DNA of 35,257 nt from Oscillospiraceae bacterium (GTDB lineage Bacteria > Bacillota > Clostridia > UBA1381 > UBA9506): NCBI GenBank assembly GCA_015068855.1, contig SVJS01000011.1:1-35257 (forward strand). The letters run 5' to 3'. This document shows positions 7,843-16,057 of the stretch, one piece after another (position 1 is the first letter of the stretch; each line of letters begins with the position of its first letter). The notes under the pieces are model-generated. The model made no database searches, was not told the DNA's origin, and saw only the letters and a list, made by a program, of their open reading frames with translations. A program made the position numbers and the translations under genes.

Positions 7843-8715
7843 TTAATCTCTGTCTGTTCCTAAGTAGAACACGGCCAGCGTGCCCGGACCGGAATGCGCA
7901 CCGATAACCGGATCAAGATAATGAATAAAGATTTCTTTGATAGAAAATTTATTTTCAATGAGCGTTTTCACATACTCTGCTTCTTCTAAGCAGTCCCCAT
8001 GCACAATGGCGACTCTCTGTTCCTCGGGGTTTACCACATTTTTCTCCATGTTGGCAACCAGCGTTTGCAGCGCCTGCTTACGACCGCGGGCCTTGCTGAC
8101 AACGGCAAGCTTTCCGTCGTTATCCATATGCATAACCGGCTTGATTTGCAAAATTGAACCAAACACAGCAGAGGTTGTTGAAACACGACCACCACGGTTT
8201 AAGAAGAACAAATCATCCACGGTGAACCAATGCACCAGGTTCAGGCGGTTAGCTTCCACCCAAGCGGCTGTTTCTTCAAGGCTTTTCCCCGCATCTCGCA
8301 TATCTGCGGCATATAACACCATCAGCCCCTGGCCAATGCTGGCGCAAAGAGTGTCAACCGTCACAATGGTGCGCTGGGGGAACTGCTCTTTCAGCTCGTC
8401 AATGGCAATCACAGAGGACTGATAGGTACCGCTCAGACCCGAGGAAAACGCCAGATATAAAATATCCTGCTCATCTTCCAGCATCGGCGTGAAGATTGCC
8501 TTAAAGTCTTCGGGGTTGACCTGGCTGGTGGTGATGTCCTCTTTGTTACGCATCATATCATAAAACTGCTTAATGTCTGTTACGCTGCCTTTTTGGTAGC
8601 TCTTCATCTCCTTGTCGCCCACATAAAAGGACAAGGGAATGACCACGAGATTTCTTTCTTCAACCATGCTCTCCGGCAGGTTTGCACAGGAATCAGTCAC
8701 AATTGTAAAGCTCAT
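7843..8715 (-). CDS. DegV-family fatty-acid-binding protein
   Basis: This is a 290-residue DegV-family protein. The N-terminus FTIVTDSCANLPE carries the conserved TDS motif. The second signature is AFSSGLSGTYQSS, the third FLNRGGRVS, and the C-terminus has IGAHSGPGTLAVFY. DegV proteins bind a fatty acid and, in Firmicutes, act as FakB partners that present it to the kinase FakA. FakA is not in the window, so the fatty-acid kinase role is inferred from family knowledge. The gene is monocistronic, with its own promoter (8776-8804) and a terminator within the repeat. GGAG lies 7 bases before the ATG. A short leader hairpin, GCCTGT/ACAGGC (8730-8746), lies just upstream of the ribosome site. Confidence 0.95.
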   Translation of the reverse strand: MSFTIVTDSCANLPESMVEERNLVVIPLSFYVGDKEMKSYQKGSVTDIKQFYDMMRNKEDITTSQVNPEDFKAIFTPMLEDEQDILYLAFSSGLSGTYQSSVIAIDELKEQFPQRTIVTVDTLCASIGQGLMVLYAADMRDAGKSLEETAAWVEANRLNLVHWFTVDDLFFLNRGGRVSTTSAVFGSILQIKPVMHMDNDGKLAVVSKARGRKQALQTLVANMEKNVVNPEEQRVAIVHGDCLEEAEYVKTLIENKFSIKEIFIHYLDPVIGAHSGPGTLAVFYLGTDRD

Positions 8716-8775
8716 TATATCTCCATTCTGCCTGTTTTTTACAGGCCTATCTGAATTTTGTTTTTCCCACTCCTA

Positions 8776-8804
8776 ATTTTACCATATTGCACCTCGCCCG
8801 TCAA
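8776..8804 (-). promoter_or_regulatory. degV promoter
   Basis: On the minus strand TTGACG (8804-8799), a 17-bp spacer and TAAAAT (8781-8776), about 60 bases upstream of the degV start. Confidence 0.8.
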
Positions 8805-8902
8805 GAAATTTTTAGCGGCGCAAGTCCTCCCCTTTCTTGTTTTTTCGCTATTTTTCGCCCCTTTCTCCTGCAAAATGTAATAGAAAAAATTTTTTATTTT
8901 AA

Positions 8903-8930
8903 TACTTTTGTAACGTTTCTCTATTATAAT
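8903..8930 (+). promoter_or_regulatory. candidate promoter for the penicillin-binding protein gene
   Basis: A perfect TATAAT at 8925-8930 with a poor -35 (TACTTT, 16-bp spacer). A second -10-like TATACT lies at 8940-8945. The region between the divergent degV promoter and this site is AT-rich and holds nothing else recognisable. Confidence 0.4.
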
Positions 8931-9019
8931 TAAGATAGGTATACTATCATTGTTTTTAGATTTTTCTGTCTGATACAAACGAGCGCAACGCCTGCGCACT
9001 TAAAAAAGGAAGTGAGCTT

Positions 9020-11320
9020 TTGCGAAACAATACCACAAAGCAAAATTCCCATCGTACAAACAAATCGGCCGCCCCTCAAAAGGAGGAACGGGCCAAAACC
9101 TTTGATCGCAAGCGCCTGCAAAAGGCCCTGATTGCCCTTGGTGTTTTGGCGGTTTTAATTCTTTCTGTGGTGGCTGGTGCTGCCCTTGGCTTCATTGATA
9201 ACAGCACCGACCTGATTGCCCAGGAATATAACCTCGATTTTTCCTCCGTTGTCTATTACATTGATGAAGAAACCGGTCAGCCCATGGAATATGAACGCTT
9301 ATATGCAGAGCAAAACCGTGTTTGGGTTGATTTGGAGAACACACCGCTCCACTTAAAGCAGGCGTTTATTGCCATTGAGGATGAACGCTTTGAAAAGCAC
9401 AAGGGCGTTGACTGGAAGCGAACCTTTGGTGCCACGCTCGGCTTTATTTTTAAGGGCAACAACTCCTATGGCGGCTCCACCATCACCCAGCAGCTCATTA
9501 AAAATGTAACAGGTAATGATAAGCGCTCGCCCATCCGTAAAATTCAGGAAATTATCCGTGCCTTGAACTTAGAACAAAAGATGACCAAGGACGAGATTAT
9601 TGAAATGTATATGAACACCATTTATTTGGGCCAGGGCTGCCACGGTGTTCAAACCGCTTCCAACGCCTATTTCAACAAGGATGTTTCTAAGTTATCCTTG
9701 GCAGAATGTGCCTCCATTGCGGGCATTACGCAATATCCCGCAAAATATGACCCCCTCTTAAACTTTGAGGCGCATAAGGAAAAGCAGGAAACTGTTTTGG
9801 CGAAAATGCTGGAGCTGGGTTACATCACCCAGGAAGAGCATGATGCCGCTGTCAGCGAAGAATTACAGCTGATTAAGGGCGCCTCCATCGCTGCTAACAG
9901 TAACATTCAGTCCTACTACATCGACCGGATTGTGGAAGAGGTTATGCATGACCTGACCACGCGGAACAAGATGACGGAAAGCGATGCCACCAAGGCGCTT
10001 TTCAAGGGCGGACTTAAAATTTATGCCAATGTTGACCCTGCCGTTCAGTCGGCCATGGAAGCCGTCTTTACCGTGGACGGGAACTTCCCCGGCGGCGGCA
10101 ACAACAAGCCGCAGGCCTCCATGGTTGTGGTTGACCCCTACACAGGACAGATTAAGGGTATCGTGGGCGGCCGCGGCGAAAAAGAAGGAAACCGCCTTCT
10201 GGACCGAACGACGACCCTGCGTCAGCCCGGTTCTGCCATTAAACCCCTGGCAGTCTATGCTCCGGCCATTGAAACCGGCCTGATCACGCCCGCCACCTTG
10301 GTTGACGACACAGCGCTGACCATAGGCGACTGGTCTCCCCGTAATGTTGACTATGCCTTTTTAGGCCCCATCACAGCACGGGTGGCGCTGGAAAAATCCC
10401 GTAACATCCCCGCTGTTCGTGTTTTGGATAAGCTGGGCGTGAATCGCTCCTTTGATTTCATGACAGGCAAGCTTGGCTTTACCTCCTTAGTCAGCAGCGA
10501 AAAACGAGAGGACGGGAAAACATATTCCGATAAAAATTTGAGTTCTCTCGCGCTGGGCGGCTTAACGGACGGCGTTTCCGTTACCGAAATGGCGGCGGCT
10601 TATGCCTGCTTTGTCAACGGCGGCACCTACACCGAGCCGACAACCTATACCAAGGTCATTGACGCAAATGGCCGTGTTATTTTGGAAAACAAGCCTGCCT
10701 CTCATCGTGCCATGAGCGCAGAAACCGCCTACACCATGGCGCAAATGCTCTCCGGCGTCGTTAACTACGGAACCGGCTCGGCGGCTCGGCTTTCCAGCGG
10801 TGTGTTTGCCGGCGGTAAAACCGGTACAACAACAGGAGATATTGACCGTTGGTTTGCCGGCATCACCCCCAATTATTCCGGTGTTGTCTGGTTTGGCTAT
10901 GATTCCCCCAAATCCATGTCGGGGCTGGGAAACCCCTGCGTTTCCGTCTGGAAAAAGGTTATGGACCGTATTTACAAAAATGTGGATGCCAAAACCCTGC
11001 TTCGTCCCGCCAACCTGGTGGACCGTGTGATTTGTCAGGAAAGCGGCAAAATTGCCACCGATTTTTGCGAAAATGTCAGGACTGATTTCTTTAAGTCCGG
11101 CAAGCAACCCAACAGCTTTTGCGAGTCTTTGCATCGTCCCGAACCTGAGGAAATAATTGAAGAAACCATACCGGGCGAAGACCCGAATAATGCCGAAAAT
11201 CCCCCTGCCGAAGGCGAACCCAATACAAACCCGGATGCGGGCGATGATCCCTCCGTACCGGCAGTGTCTGTTCCCGAAACGGACGACGAATCCCAATACT
11301 GGTGGAGTGGCGATGAATAA
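9020..11320 (+). CDS. class A penicillin-binding protein (GT51 transglycosylase plus transpeptidase), PBP1A-like
   Basis: This 766-residue bifunctional peptidoglycan synthase polymerises glycan strands and cross-links peptides outside the membrane. A basic cytoplasmic tail (1-33) precedes a single membrane anchor (about 34-58). The GT51 domain has catalytic E120 in EDERF and GGSTITQQL. The transpeptidase domain shows S405-x-x-K408 (RQPGSAIKP), S460-R-N and K600-T-G-T. The last 60 residues are an acidic, Pro/Gly/Asn-rich tail ending WWSGDE. Translation starts at TTG 9020, supported by AGGAAGTGA just upstream; no ATG fits. The pgcA start lies 23 bases after the stop with no terminator between, so the two are probably cotranscribed. 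Confidence 0.95.
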   Translation: MRNNTTKQNSHRTNKSAAPQKEERAKTFDRKRLQKALIALGVLAVLILSVVAGAALGFIDNSTDLIAQEYNLDFSSVVYYIDEETGQPMEYERLYAEQNRVWVDLENTPLHLKQAFIAIEDERFEKHKGVDWKRTFGATLGFIFKGNNSYGGSTITQQLIKNVTGNDKRSPIRKIQEIIRALNLEQKMTKDEIIEMYMNTIYLGQGCHGVQTASNAYFNKDVSKLSLAECASIAGITQYPAKYDPLLNFEAHKEKQETVLAKMLELGYITQEEHDAAVSEELQLIKGASIAANSNIQSYYIDRIVEEVMHDLTTRNKMTESDATKALFKGGLKIYANVDPAVQSAMEAVFTVDGNFPGGGNNKPQASMVVVDPYTGQIKGIVGGRGEKEGNRLLDRTTTLRQPGSAIKPLAVYAPAIETGLITPATLVDDTALTIGDWSPRNVDYAFLGPITARVALEKSRNIPAVRVLDKLGVNRSFDFMTGKLGFTSLVSSEKREDGKTYSDKNLSSLALGGLTDGVSVTEMAAAYACFVNGGTYTEPTTYTKVIDANGRVILENKPASHRAMSAETAYTMAQMLSGVVNYGTGSAARLSSGVFAGGKTGTTTGDIDRWFAGITPNYSGVVWFGYDSPKSMSGLGNPCVSVWKKVMDRIYKNVDAKTLLRPANLVDRVICQESGKIATDFCENVRTDFFKSGKQPNSFCESLHRPEPEEIIEETIPGEDPNNAENPPAEGEPNTNPDAGDDPSVPAVSVPETDDESQYWWSGDE

Positions 11321-11343
11321 GCACAAGAAAGGATGTTTTGAGC

Positions 11344-13062
11344 ATGTCTTTTGAGTATCGGGCCAAATACGAGCTTTGGTGCCGGATGGCGGATGACGAA
11401 ACAAAAGCAGAGCTTTTATCCATCCGCGAGGATGACAATGAAATTAAAGAACGTTTTTATAAGGATTTATCCTTTGGAACAGCCGGCCTGCGCGGCATTA
11501 TCGGTGCCGGCACAGACCGCATGAATATGTACACCGTTTGTCGTGCCACGCAAGGTCTTGCTGACTATGTTCTTCAAAAGGGACCGGAGGCGGCTGGGCG
11601 CGGCGTTGCGATTTCCTATGATTGCCGTCACTTTTCCAAAGAATTTGCCTGGGCGGCCGCTTCCGTTTTAGCGGGAAACGGCATCCACGTCTATATTTAT
11701 AACGAAATGGAGCCGACCCCTGCCCTTTCCTTTGCCCTGCGGCATGTGGGCGCGGTTTCCGGCATTATGATTACCGCCAGCCACAACCCTGCCAAATATA
11801 ACGGCTATAAGGTCTATGGCGAGGACGGCGCCCAGCTGGGCGTGGCCGAGTCTGCCCTTGTGCTTGCTGCCATACAGAAAACCGATATGTTCACAGGCGT
11901 TCGCCGCATGGATGCCTCTCTTGCCATTCGCGAGGGACTGATTACCGTTATGGACGAGGCCGTTTTATCTGCCTACTCGGACGCGGTTTGTGCCTGTCTT
12001 AAAAATCCCGCGCTGGCAAAAGCAGAGGGTGCTGACCTGAAAATTGTTTACACGCCGTTTCACGGCACGGGCTTTAAGCCTGTTATGCGGGCGCTCAAAA
12101 CCTGCGGCTTTACCTCTGTTTACCCCGTGGAGGCGCAAACGGTGCCCGACCCCAATTTTTCAACCGTTCGCTCCCCCAACCCCGAAGAGCCGGATGGCTT
12201 TTTGATGGCAACCGATCTTGCCAATGAAAAGGATGCAGACATCATCATCGGTACAGACCCGGATTCTGACCGCATTGGCGTGCTTTGCAAGCAAAACGGG
12301 GAATACACCATCTTAAACGGTAACCAAACCGGCATTTTGCTTTTAGATTACATTCTTTCGCAGGAAAAAAATCTTACGAAAGATGATTATGTTGTCAGCA
12401 CCATTGTTTCTTCCAACATGGTTTCGCGCATGGCTGATTTTTACGGCGTTTCTTCCTACCGGGTTTACACCGGCTTTCGGTTTATTGCCTCAATCATCAA
12501 ACATCATGAGGATGAATCTCTTGCCGGTCGTTACCTCTTTGGCTTTGAGGAAAGCTATGGGTATCTGCCGGGGACCTATGCAAGAGATAAAGATGCCGTC
12601 AGCGCTGCCCTGTTAATTGCCGAAGCAGCTCTTTACTATAAAAAACAGGGCAAAACCTTGCTTGACCAGTTAGACTTTTTGTGGCAGACACACGGCTATT
12701 TCATCGAACGGACGGACTCTGTTTATATGGAAGGTTTAGATGGTTTAGAAAAAATGCAGGCTCTGCTTGCTAAAACAGCCCAAAATCCTTTCAAAACCAT
12801 CGGTTCTATGAACGTTCGCGCGTTTTATAACTATCAGGAGGGCTATAAATTAGACTTTGAAAGCGGCGAAAAAACAGCCCTTTCCTTTGAGCCATCCAAT
12901 GTTTTATATTTTGAGCTTCCCGAGAATGGCTTTTTCATTCTCCGCCCCTCCGGCACCGAGCCGAAAATTAAGCTTTATTTCTCGGTTCGAGGAAACAGTC
13001 AAGCGGATGCACAAAACAAACTCTCTGAGCTCTCTGCCGCAGTGACAGAATTATTATCATAA
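11344..13062 (+). CDS. pgcA: alpha-phosphoglucomutase / phosphomannomutase
   Basis: This 572-residue alpha-D-phosphohexomutase interconverts glucose-1-phosphate and glucose-6-phosphate to supply UDP-glucose for wall and lipid synthesis. Seen in order are FGTAGLRGIIG (N-terminal substrate loop), the phosphoserine motif TASHNPAKYNGYK, the metal-binding loop TDPDSDRIG, the sugar-specificity region GFEESYGY and the phosphate-binding RPSGTEPKIKLYF. The length matches Bacillus PgcA-type enzymes. The start is ambiguous: AAAGGA (11328-11333) is 10 bases from ATG 11344 and 4 from an in-frame TTG at 11338; the ATG is preferred. It follows the penicillin-binding protein gene and ends at a bidirectional terminator. 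Confidence 0.93.
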   Translation: MSFEYRAKYELWCRMADDETKAELLSIREDDNEIKERFYKDLSFGTAGLRGIIGAGTDRMNMYTVCRATQGLADYVLQKGPEAAGRGVAISYDCRHFSKEFAWAAASVLAGNGIHVYIYNEMEPTPALSFALRHVGAVSGIMITASHNPAKYNGYKVYGEDGAQLGVAESALVLAAIQKTDMFTGVRRMDASLAIREGLITVMDEAVLSAYSDAVCACLKNPALAKAEGADLKIVYTPFHGTGFKPVMRALKTCGFTSVYPVEAQTVPDPNFSTVRSPNPEEPDGFLMATDLANEKDADIIIGTDPDSDRIGVLCKQNGEYTILNGNQTGILLLDYILSQEKNLTKDDYVVSTIVSSNMVSRMADFYGVSSYRVYTGFRFIASIIKHHEDESLAGRYLFGFEESYGYLPGTYARDKDAVSAALLIAEAALYYKKQGKTLLDQLDFLWQTHGYFIERTDSVYMEGLDGLEKMQALLAKTAQNPFKTIGSMNVRAFYNYQEGYKLDFESGEKTALSFEPSNVLYFELPENGFFILRPSGTEPKIKLYFSVRGNSQADAQNKLSELSAAVTELLS

Positions 13063-13064
13063 TA

Positions 13065-13098
13065 AAAAGGCTGAACTAAAATAGTTCAGCCTTTTTTT
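13065..13098. terminator. bidirectional terminator between convergent pgcA and GT2 genes
   Basis: AAAGGCTGAACTA-AAA-TAGTTCAGCCTTT has a T run on both strands: TTTTTTT on plus and TTTTTATTAT on minus. It serves both converging genes. Confidence 0.92.
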
Positions 13099-13107
13099 AT
13101 GTTCTTT

Positions 13108-13815
13108 TTATTCATATAAGCCCATTTTATTATTCTTTTTGATGGCTAAAACATCCTTGATAAACCGAGCCGAATCTTTGAAAATATGAACCTTAGAACC
13201 CTTTTTTTCGTAAAACAGTTCCACATCAATATGCCCGATGCGATACCCTTGCTTTTTGGCAATAAAGATTGATTCAGCATCAAAGCTCCAGCCGGACAGG
13301 GTAACCCGCTTATAAATTTCCTGCGCTGCCTTGTACCGAAAAGCTTTGAAACCACATTGTGTATCCTTTTCCCTAAGACCTAACAAAAGATTCACAAAAA
13401 CCCCGGAGCCTTTGGAAGAAAGCGTTCTGTACCAGGGATATTTTTGCCCGTTTTCCTTCTGATACCGGCGACCTAAAACAACATCATAGCCGTCTTTTAA
13501 TAACTGACAGGCCGGCACGATATTGTCCGGCGGGTAAGGAAGGTCTGCATCGGTAAAGCAAATAAAATCCCCCGCAGCAAACAAAACACCATATTTAACC
13601 GCTCCGCCCTTTCCCTTGTTTTTCTCATAGGAAAGGAGACGGATGTTGCCGTTTTCAAGGGCATTGACAACGGATGCCGTTTTGTCCGTGCTGCCATCGT
13701 TTACAACCAATATTTCAAACGGCTCTTTTTGAGCACGCAAACAACCTTCTATGGCTAAAACAGTTTTTTCAATTCTGTTTTCTTCATTATAGGCCGGGAT
13801 AATAACAGAAATCAT
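13108..13815 (-). CDS. GT2 glycosyltransferase, dolichyl/polyprenyl-phosphate sugar synthase-like
   Basis: This 235-residue GT-A-fold transferase starts SVIIPAYNEENRI, with VVNDGSTDKT, the DXD-type metal site in FTDADLPYP, and DTQCGFKAF followed by GWSFDAES. These are typical of the DPM1/ALG5-like branch, which moves a sugar from a nucleotide donor to a polyprenyl phosphate. The length is complete for a form without membrane helices. The donor sugar cannot be told from sequence. GAGGA precedes the ATG. The gene is monocistronic with a strong promoter at 13854-13882 and lies beside the oriC-like region, transcribed away from it. No acceptor-pathway genes are adjacent. Confidence 0.9.
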   Translation of the reverse strand: MISVIIPAYNEENRIEKTVLAIEGCLRAQKEPFEILVVNDGSTDKTASVVNALENGNIRLLSYEKNKGKGGAVKYGVLFAAGDFICFTDADLPYPPDNIVPACQLLKDGYDVVLGRRYQKENGQKYPWYRTLSSKGSGVFVNLLLGLREKDTQCGFKAFRYKAAQEIYKRVTLSGWSFDAESIFIAKKQGYRIGHIDVELFYEKKGSKVHIFKDSARFIKDVLAIKKNNKMGLYE

Positions 13816-13853
13816 CTTTGTTTCCTCTTACTTTTCTACTTTTTTCTTTCCTT

Positions 13854-13882
13854 ATTGTATCAAATTTTGACAAAAACATCAA
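13854..13882 (-). promoter_or_regulatory. promoter of the GT2 gene
   Basis: On the minus strand TTGATG (13882-13877), a 17-bp spacer and TACAAT (13859-13854), about 40 bases upstream of the start codon. Confidence 0.78.
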
Positions 13883-13974
13883 GGTATATTACAAAAAAGC
13901 ATGAATTTTTTTCTTCCCTTTTATGTGATTATATGATATACTTATAGATGAAAGAAAACCCTCATTTTAACCAC

Positions 13975-13993
13975 TTATCAACAGGCCTGTTGA
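13975..13993. promoter_or_regulatory. palindromic pair of DnaA-like boxes
   Basis: TTATCAACA (13975-13983) overlaps the 16-bp perfect palindrome TCAACAGGCCTGTTGA (13978-13993), which places two TCAACA cores head to head. This is the leftmost box of the cluster. Confidence 0.5.
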
Positions 13994-14258
13994 AATTTTT
14001 TTCGATTGTTTTCGGCTTTTTCTAATTTTCATTTTTTTGTTTTTCTTAGTTTTTCCCTGTTTTATCGTGTTTTTTCGGTTTTCAACAGCCACTTGTGTAT
14101 TACCTGTTTTTTCTTGTTTATTCTTCTGTTATTAATTTTTTTGTTGCCATTTTCTGTAAATTTTTGTTTTTTTGCCTGTGGATTGTCATTTTTTATAAAC
14201 ATCTTGTCAACACGGTTTTCCATAAGCCTCTTTCCCTTAACCAAGGAGAAAAAATGAC

Positions 14259-14276
14259 TTATCAACACAATCAACA
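14259..14276 (+). promoter_or_regulatory. tandem DnaA-like boxes next to the AT-rich segment
   Basis: TTATCAACA (14259-14267) abuts CAATCAACA (14268-14276) with no gap, directly before the A/T-only stretch leading to dnaN. A -10-like TATACT at 14280-14285 is close by, so DnaA binding could also affect dnaN transcription. Confidence 0.5.
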
Positions 14277-14337
14277 GTCTATACTATTATAACGATTAAT
14301 ATATATTACTTTATATAAAGAAACGGAGCGAGGAAAA

Positions 14338-15441
14338 ATGAAATTTTCTTGTTTGAGAGAAAACCTGCTGCAAGCCGTCAGTATTGCTGAACGAGCTGTT
14401 GCTTCAAAAAGCACCATGAATATTTTGGAAGGTCTTTTCATTGAAGCAAAAGAAAATGAAATTCGTTTTTTAGGTAACAACTTAGAACTTTGCATCGACT
14501 GCTCCATTACGGGAAACGTTGAGAAAAAAGGCAGCTGCGTTGTCAAGGCCAACCTGTTTTCTGATGCTATTAAAAAACTGCCTGCATCCAATCAGGAAGT
14601 TTTTGTTGAAGTGAATGAAAACAATGTGATTTTTATTACCTGTGGGAATGCAAAATTTAATTTTTCTACAGCCCCTGCTGATGAATTTCCCCGTCCGCAG
14701 GAAATCAACGCATTAGATGAAATGGTTTTAGAAGAATCCCTTTTGAAAAATATGATTCGTCAGACGGTTTATGCCATTTCTCAAAATGACACAAAGCCCT
14801 ATTTAACAGGTATTTTATTTGATATGAAAAACGGTTTATTAAATGTTGTTGGCTGTGACGGCTATCGCTTAGCCATCCGCCGCGAAGCTCTTACGCATGA
14901 AAAAGATTTACAGTTTATCATGCAGGGAAAAACCGCCCGTGAACTTCTTTCTCTGCTTGGTGATTCTGATTATAAGGTTACGGTTAAGGTCAGCGATAAG
15001 CAGGCGCAGCTTTATCTTAAAAATTGCGTCGTCACGACCCGCCTGATTGATGGGGATTACTTAAATTATGAAACCGTTGCCAAACACGAAAACACCCTGT
15101 TTGTTGTCACGGAAACAAAAGAAATTTTAGATTCCGTTGACCGTGCTTCTTTAATTGCCAGCGAAGCGATTAAGGCTCATGTTTTACTGCATATTGAAGA
15201 TGGTCAGGTGAACATTAACTGTGAAACCATTTTAGGTCAGGTTAAAGATAAATTTGAGGTAGACATGCAGGGCGAACCCATTGAAATTGCCTTTAATCCC
15301 CGTTATTTATTGGAAGCGTTTAAGAATACGGAATGCAAGGAAATTAAAATGAGTTTTTCAACTGCCTTAAATCCTGTGATTATTCAGCCTGTTTCCGGCA
15401 ACAGCTTCCAATACATTGTGCTGCCTGTCAGACTCCACTAA
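14338..15441 (+). CDS. dnaN: DNA polymerase III beta sliding clamp
   Basis: This is the 367-residue beta clamp that encircles DNA and tethers the replicative polymerase. It starts MKFSCLRENLLQAVSIAERAV, shows the domain-1 pattern TMNILEGLFIEA, the middle-domain segment YLTGILFDM...VGCDGYRLAIRR and the C-terminal NPVIIQPV...YIVLPVRL peptide-binding region. The length is normal. AGGA lies just before ATG 14338. It is the first gene of a head-to-tail group with rnmV; one base separates the dnaN stop from the rnmV ATG. It lies next to the DnaA-box region but has no dnaA upstream and no recF downstream, unlike the common dnaA-dnaN-recF order. Confidence 0.98.
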   Translation: MKFSCLRENLLQAVSIAERAVASKSTMNILEGLFIEAKENEIRFLGNNLELCIDCSITGNVEKKGSCVVKANLFSDAIKKLPASNQEVFVEVNENNVIFITCGNAKFNFSTAPADEFPRPQEINALDEMVLEESLLKNMIRQTVYAISQNDTKPYLTGILFDMKNGLLNVVGCDGYRLAIRREALTHEKDLQFIMQGKTARELLSLLGDSDYKVTVKVSDKQAQLYLKNCVVTTRLIDGDYLNYETVAKHENTLFVVTETKEILDSVDRASLIASEAIKAHVLLHIEDGQVNINCETILGQVKDKFEVDMQGEPIEIAFNPRYLLEAFKNTECKEIKMSFSTALNPVIIQPVSGNSFQYIVLPVRLH

Positions 15442-15442
15442 G

Positions 15443-16006
15443 ATGAAAAAAACAATTAAAGAAACCATTATTGTTGAAGGAAAATATGATAAAATAAGGC
15501 TTTCTGAGCTTTTTGATGCCAACATCATTCAAACAGACGGGTTTTCCATTTTCAAAAATAAGGACATGGTTTCTCTCATAGCAAAATTGGCTGATGAAAC
15601 CGGGGTTATTATTTTAACGGATTCCGACCGTGCCGGGTTTTTAATTAGGAATTATATAAAAAATTGTTTGGCAGGAAAACGGGTTTTGCATGCGTTTATC
15701 CCCTCTGTGGAAGGTAAGGAAAAAAGAAAAGATAAAAAAGGTAAAGAGGGGCTTTTAGGCGTTGAAGGCATGCGGGATGAAGCGCTTATCAAGGCGCTTT
15801 CCATAGCAAGCTGTGAATCTATAAAAAAGGAAAAAATTACCAAACAAGATTTATATAAGGCAGGCCTTGCAGGGCAGGCAGACAGCAGGTTAAAACGTGA
15901 GGCGCTGTTAAGAAAATTAGAGCTTCCCACGCGCATGTCTGCCAACACGATGCTGTCGGTTATCAATGCCCTTTTCACAAAAGAAGAATTTTTTGAATTA
16001 TTTTAA
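15443..16006 (+). CDS. rnmV: ribonuclease M5
   Basis: This 187-residue TOPRIM-domain nuclease makes the final cuts in 5S rRNA maturation in low-GC Gram-positives. The TOPRIM glutamate is E12 in IIVEGKYD, and the acidic pair is D60-S-D62 in LTDSDRAG. A lysine-rich loop (KEKRKDKKGKEG) and the GVEGMRDEALIKAL motif follow, typical of RNase M5. The ATG at 15443 is one base after the dnaN stop. No good Shine-Dalgarno precedes it, so translation is probably coupled to dnaN; an upstream in-frame GTG (15416) lies inside dnaN and is not preferred. The 5S rRNA substrate is outside the window. Confidence 0.93.
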   Translation: MKKTIKETIIVEGKYDKIRLSELFDANIIQTDGFSIFKNKDMVSLIAKLADETGVIILTDSDRAGFLIRNYIKNCLAGKRVLHAFIPSVEGKEKRKDKKGKEGLLGVEGMRDEALIKALSIASCESIKKEKITKQDLYKAGLAGQADSRLKREALLRKLELPTRMSANTMLSVINALFTKEEFFELF

Positions 16007-16011
16007 GATTT

Positions 16012-16055
16012 CCTCCATATATTGTATTAATTTTAATACATGTATGGAGGTTTTT
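16012..16055 (+). terminator. long hairpin: rnmV terminator that buries the next gene's ribosome site
   Basis: CCTCCATA (16012-16019) pairs with TATGGAGG (16043-16050), and inside it TGTATTAA (16023-16030) pairs with TTAATACA (16033-16040) across a TT loop. TTTTTC follows. It has terminator form, yet the 3' arm is the GGAGG Shine-Dalgarno of the gene starting at 16058. Read-through RNA would have that site occluded. Confidence 0.7.
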
Positions 16056-16057
16056 CT

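Larger units (their letters stand above)
13921..14325. other. candidate oriC: DnaA-box-like cluster upstream of dnaN
   Basis: This 400-bp gene-free stretch is extremely T-rich on the plus strand. It holds repeated TTnTCAACA 9-mers: TTATCAACA (13975, 14259), TTTTCAACA (14079), TTGTCAACA (14204), CAATCAACA (14268) and an inverted copy inside a palindrome at 13978-13993. A TGTGGATTG at 14177 is a diverged inverted copy of the classical TTATCCACA box. A nearly pure A/T segment (14278-14321) between the last boxes and dnaN could be the unwinding element. Boxes next to dnaN are the standard arrangement in bacteria. The missing dnaA and the mixed gene orientation on both sides argue for caution. Confidence 0.65.

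Noticed and set aside
10562-11404. 280-residue reading frame on the minus strand
   Set aside because: It lies entirely opposite the penicillin-binding protein gene and the start of pgcA, which have full catalytic motifs; it is a codon-bias shadow.
14006-14257. 83-residue plus-strand reading frame in the dnaN upstream region
   Set aside because: It is a product of the T-rich tract (Phe/Leu runs), lacks a ribosome site and overlaps the DnaA-like boxes.
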